Below are positions 22,222 to 22,548 of a stretch of 22,548 bases of DNA, one piece after another; within the stretch, counting starts at the first letter, position 1; each line of letters begins with the position of its first letter. The position numbers were made by a program, and so were the translations under genes. Under the pieces are notes generated by a model, which ran no database searches, had not been told where the DNA came from, and saw only the letters and a program-made list of their open reading frames with translations. The stretch comes from an uncultured Clostridia bacterium (lineage in GTDB: Bacteria > Bacillota > Clostridia > Oscillospirales > Ruminococcaceae). Location of the stretch: contig CALLQM010000192.1 of assembly GCA_938014855.1 (NCBI GenBank), positions 1-22,548 on the forward strand. Direction: 5' to 3'.

Positions 22222-22548
22222 ATGGAAGACTGCCTTTTCTGTAAAATTGCTGCTGGAGAAATCCCTAGCAAACGCATTTACGAGGACGACCAAGTAGTCG
22301 CATTTCACGACATTGACCCACAGGCGCCGGTTCATTTTTTGGTGATTCCACGCGAGCATATCTCCGGTGCGGATATGATTACCGATGAGAACTGTGCGAT
22401 TGTAGGGCACATCTTTGCCGTGATTGCAAAAATTGCGAAGGACCTTGGCTGCGGCGATGATTTCCGCGTTGTAAATAACTGCGGAACACTTGCTGGACAG
22501 ACGGTTAAGCACAACCGAGCGCACGAAACCCCTCCGGCTCAGGCTGCT
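22222..22548 (+). CDS. HIT-family nucleotide hydrolase, 5' part
   Basis: A histidine-triad (HINT-like) nucleotide-binding protein, truncated by the right edge. ATG 22222 follows AAAGGGGG by about six bases. The first 95 residues fit the family well: CLFCKIAAGEIPSKRIYEDD, FHDIDPQAPVHFLVIPREHI and FRVVNNCGTLAGQTV. The two CxxC residues are at 4 and 7. At the expected HxHxH motif (97-101) the sequence reads HNRAH, so the middle, nucleophilic His is Arg99. The residues after it (ETPPAQAA) do not look like HIT. Members hydrolyse adenosine phosphoramidates and similar nucleotides. Degeneration or an assembly join near 22510 are both possible. The gene continues past the window. Confidence 0.8.
   Translation, partial: MEDCLFCKIAAGEIPSKRIYEDDQVVAFHDIDPQAPVHFLVIPREHISGADMITDENCAIVGHIFAVIAKIAKDLGCGDDFRVVNNCGTLAGQTVKHNRAHETPPAQAA

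Noticed and set aside
1..22548. CRISPR array, insertion sequence, integrase or prophage
   Set aside because: No regularly spaced repeats, transposase or integrase motifs, or phage genes were found; all inverted repeats are short local hairpins or operators.

Overview
The window looks like a chromosomal housekeeping segment from a low-to-mid GC anaerobic Firmicute, most likely a Clostridia member near the Oscillospiraceae/Ruminococcaceae. This is inferred from a fused aldehyde-alcohol dehydrogenase (AdhE), strong Shine-Dalgarno sites, consensus TTGACA/TATAAT promoters, a T-box leader, a yybP-ykoY leader, the Asp23-FakA pair and zinc-type L31. No mobile element, CRISPR array, tRNA, rRNA or phage gene is visible.

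Layout. Positions 1-281 (minus) hold the N-terminal part of a divergent cis-prenyltransferase. A phosphotransferase-fold protein with degraded catalytic residues follows (545-1294). Then comes adhE (1539-4163) behind a promoter carrying two 18-bp Rex-like palindromes, and a 70-residue unknown (4243-4455). A minus-strand block holds a Dabb-family protein, a YifB/ComM-type AAA+ ATPase and the manganese exporter MntP, the last behind a yybP-ykoY riboswitch whose aptamer and terminator share a strand. Plus-strand genes resume with alpha-phosphoglucomutase, ribosomal protein L31, a small membrane protein and an RluA-type pseudouridine synthase. Next is an amino-acid ABC uptake locus: a stand-alone binding lipoprotein, then a paralogous binding lipoprotein with its permease and ATPase. 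A YmdB-type phosphodiesterase and an orphan family-5 binding lipoprotein follow. An Asp23/Gls24 protein, a FakA-like kinase and the biotin transporter BioY form a probable operon. The window ends with a T-box-controlled alaS and the start of a HIT-family gene.

Themes. Several genes have cis-regulation readable from sequence: redox control of ethanol formation (adhE), manganese control of export (mntP), tRNA-Ala control of alaS (specifier GCC), and an unassigned strongly structured leader before the second amino-acid binding protein.

Most notable points. alaS carries an in-frame TGA exactly at a conserved glycine, so the enzyme is split, read through, or mis-sequenced. The phosphotransferase-like gene lacks the key Asp residues. 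The second amino-acid binding-protein gene has a 14-bp perfect hairpin in its leader. The last ~40 bases stop matching the HIT family at its catalytic motif. No clearly new multi-gene system is evident.
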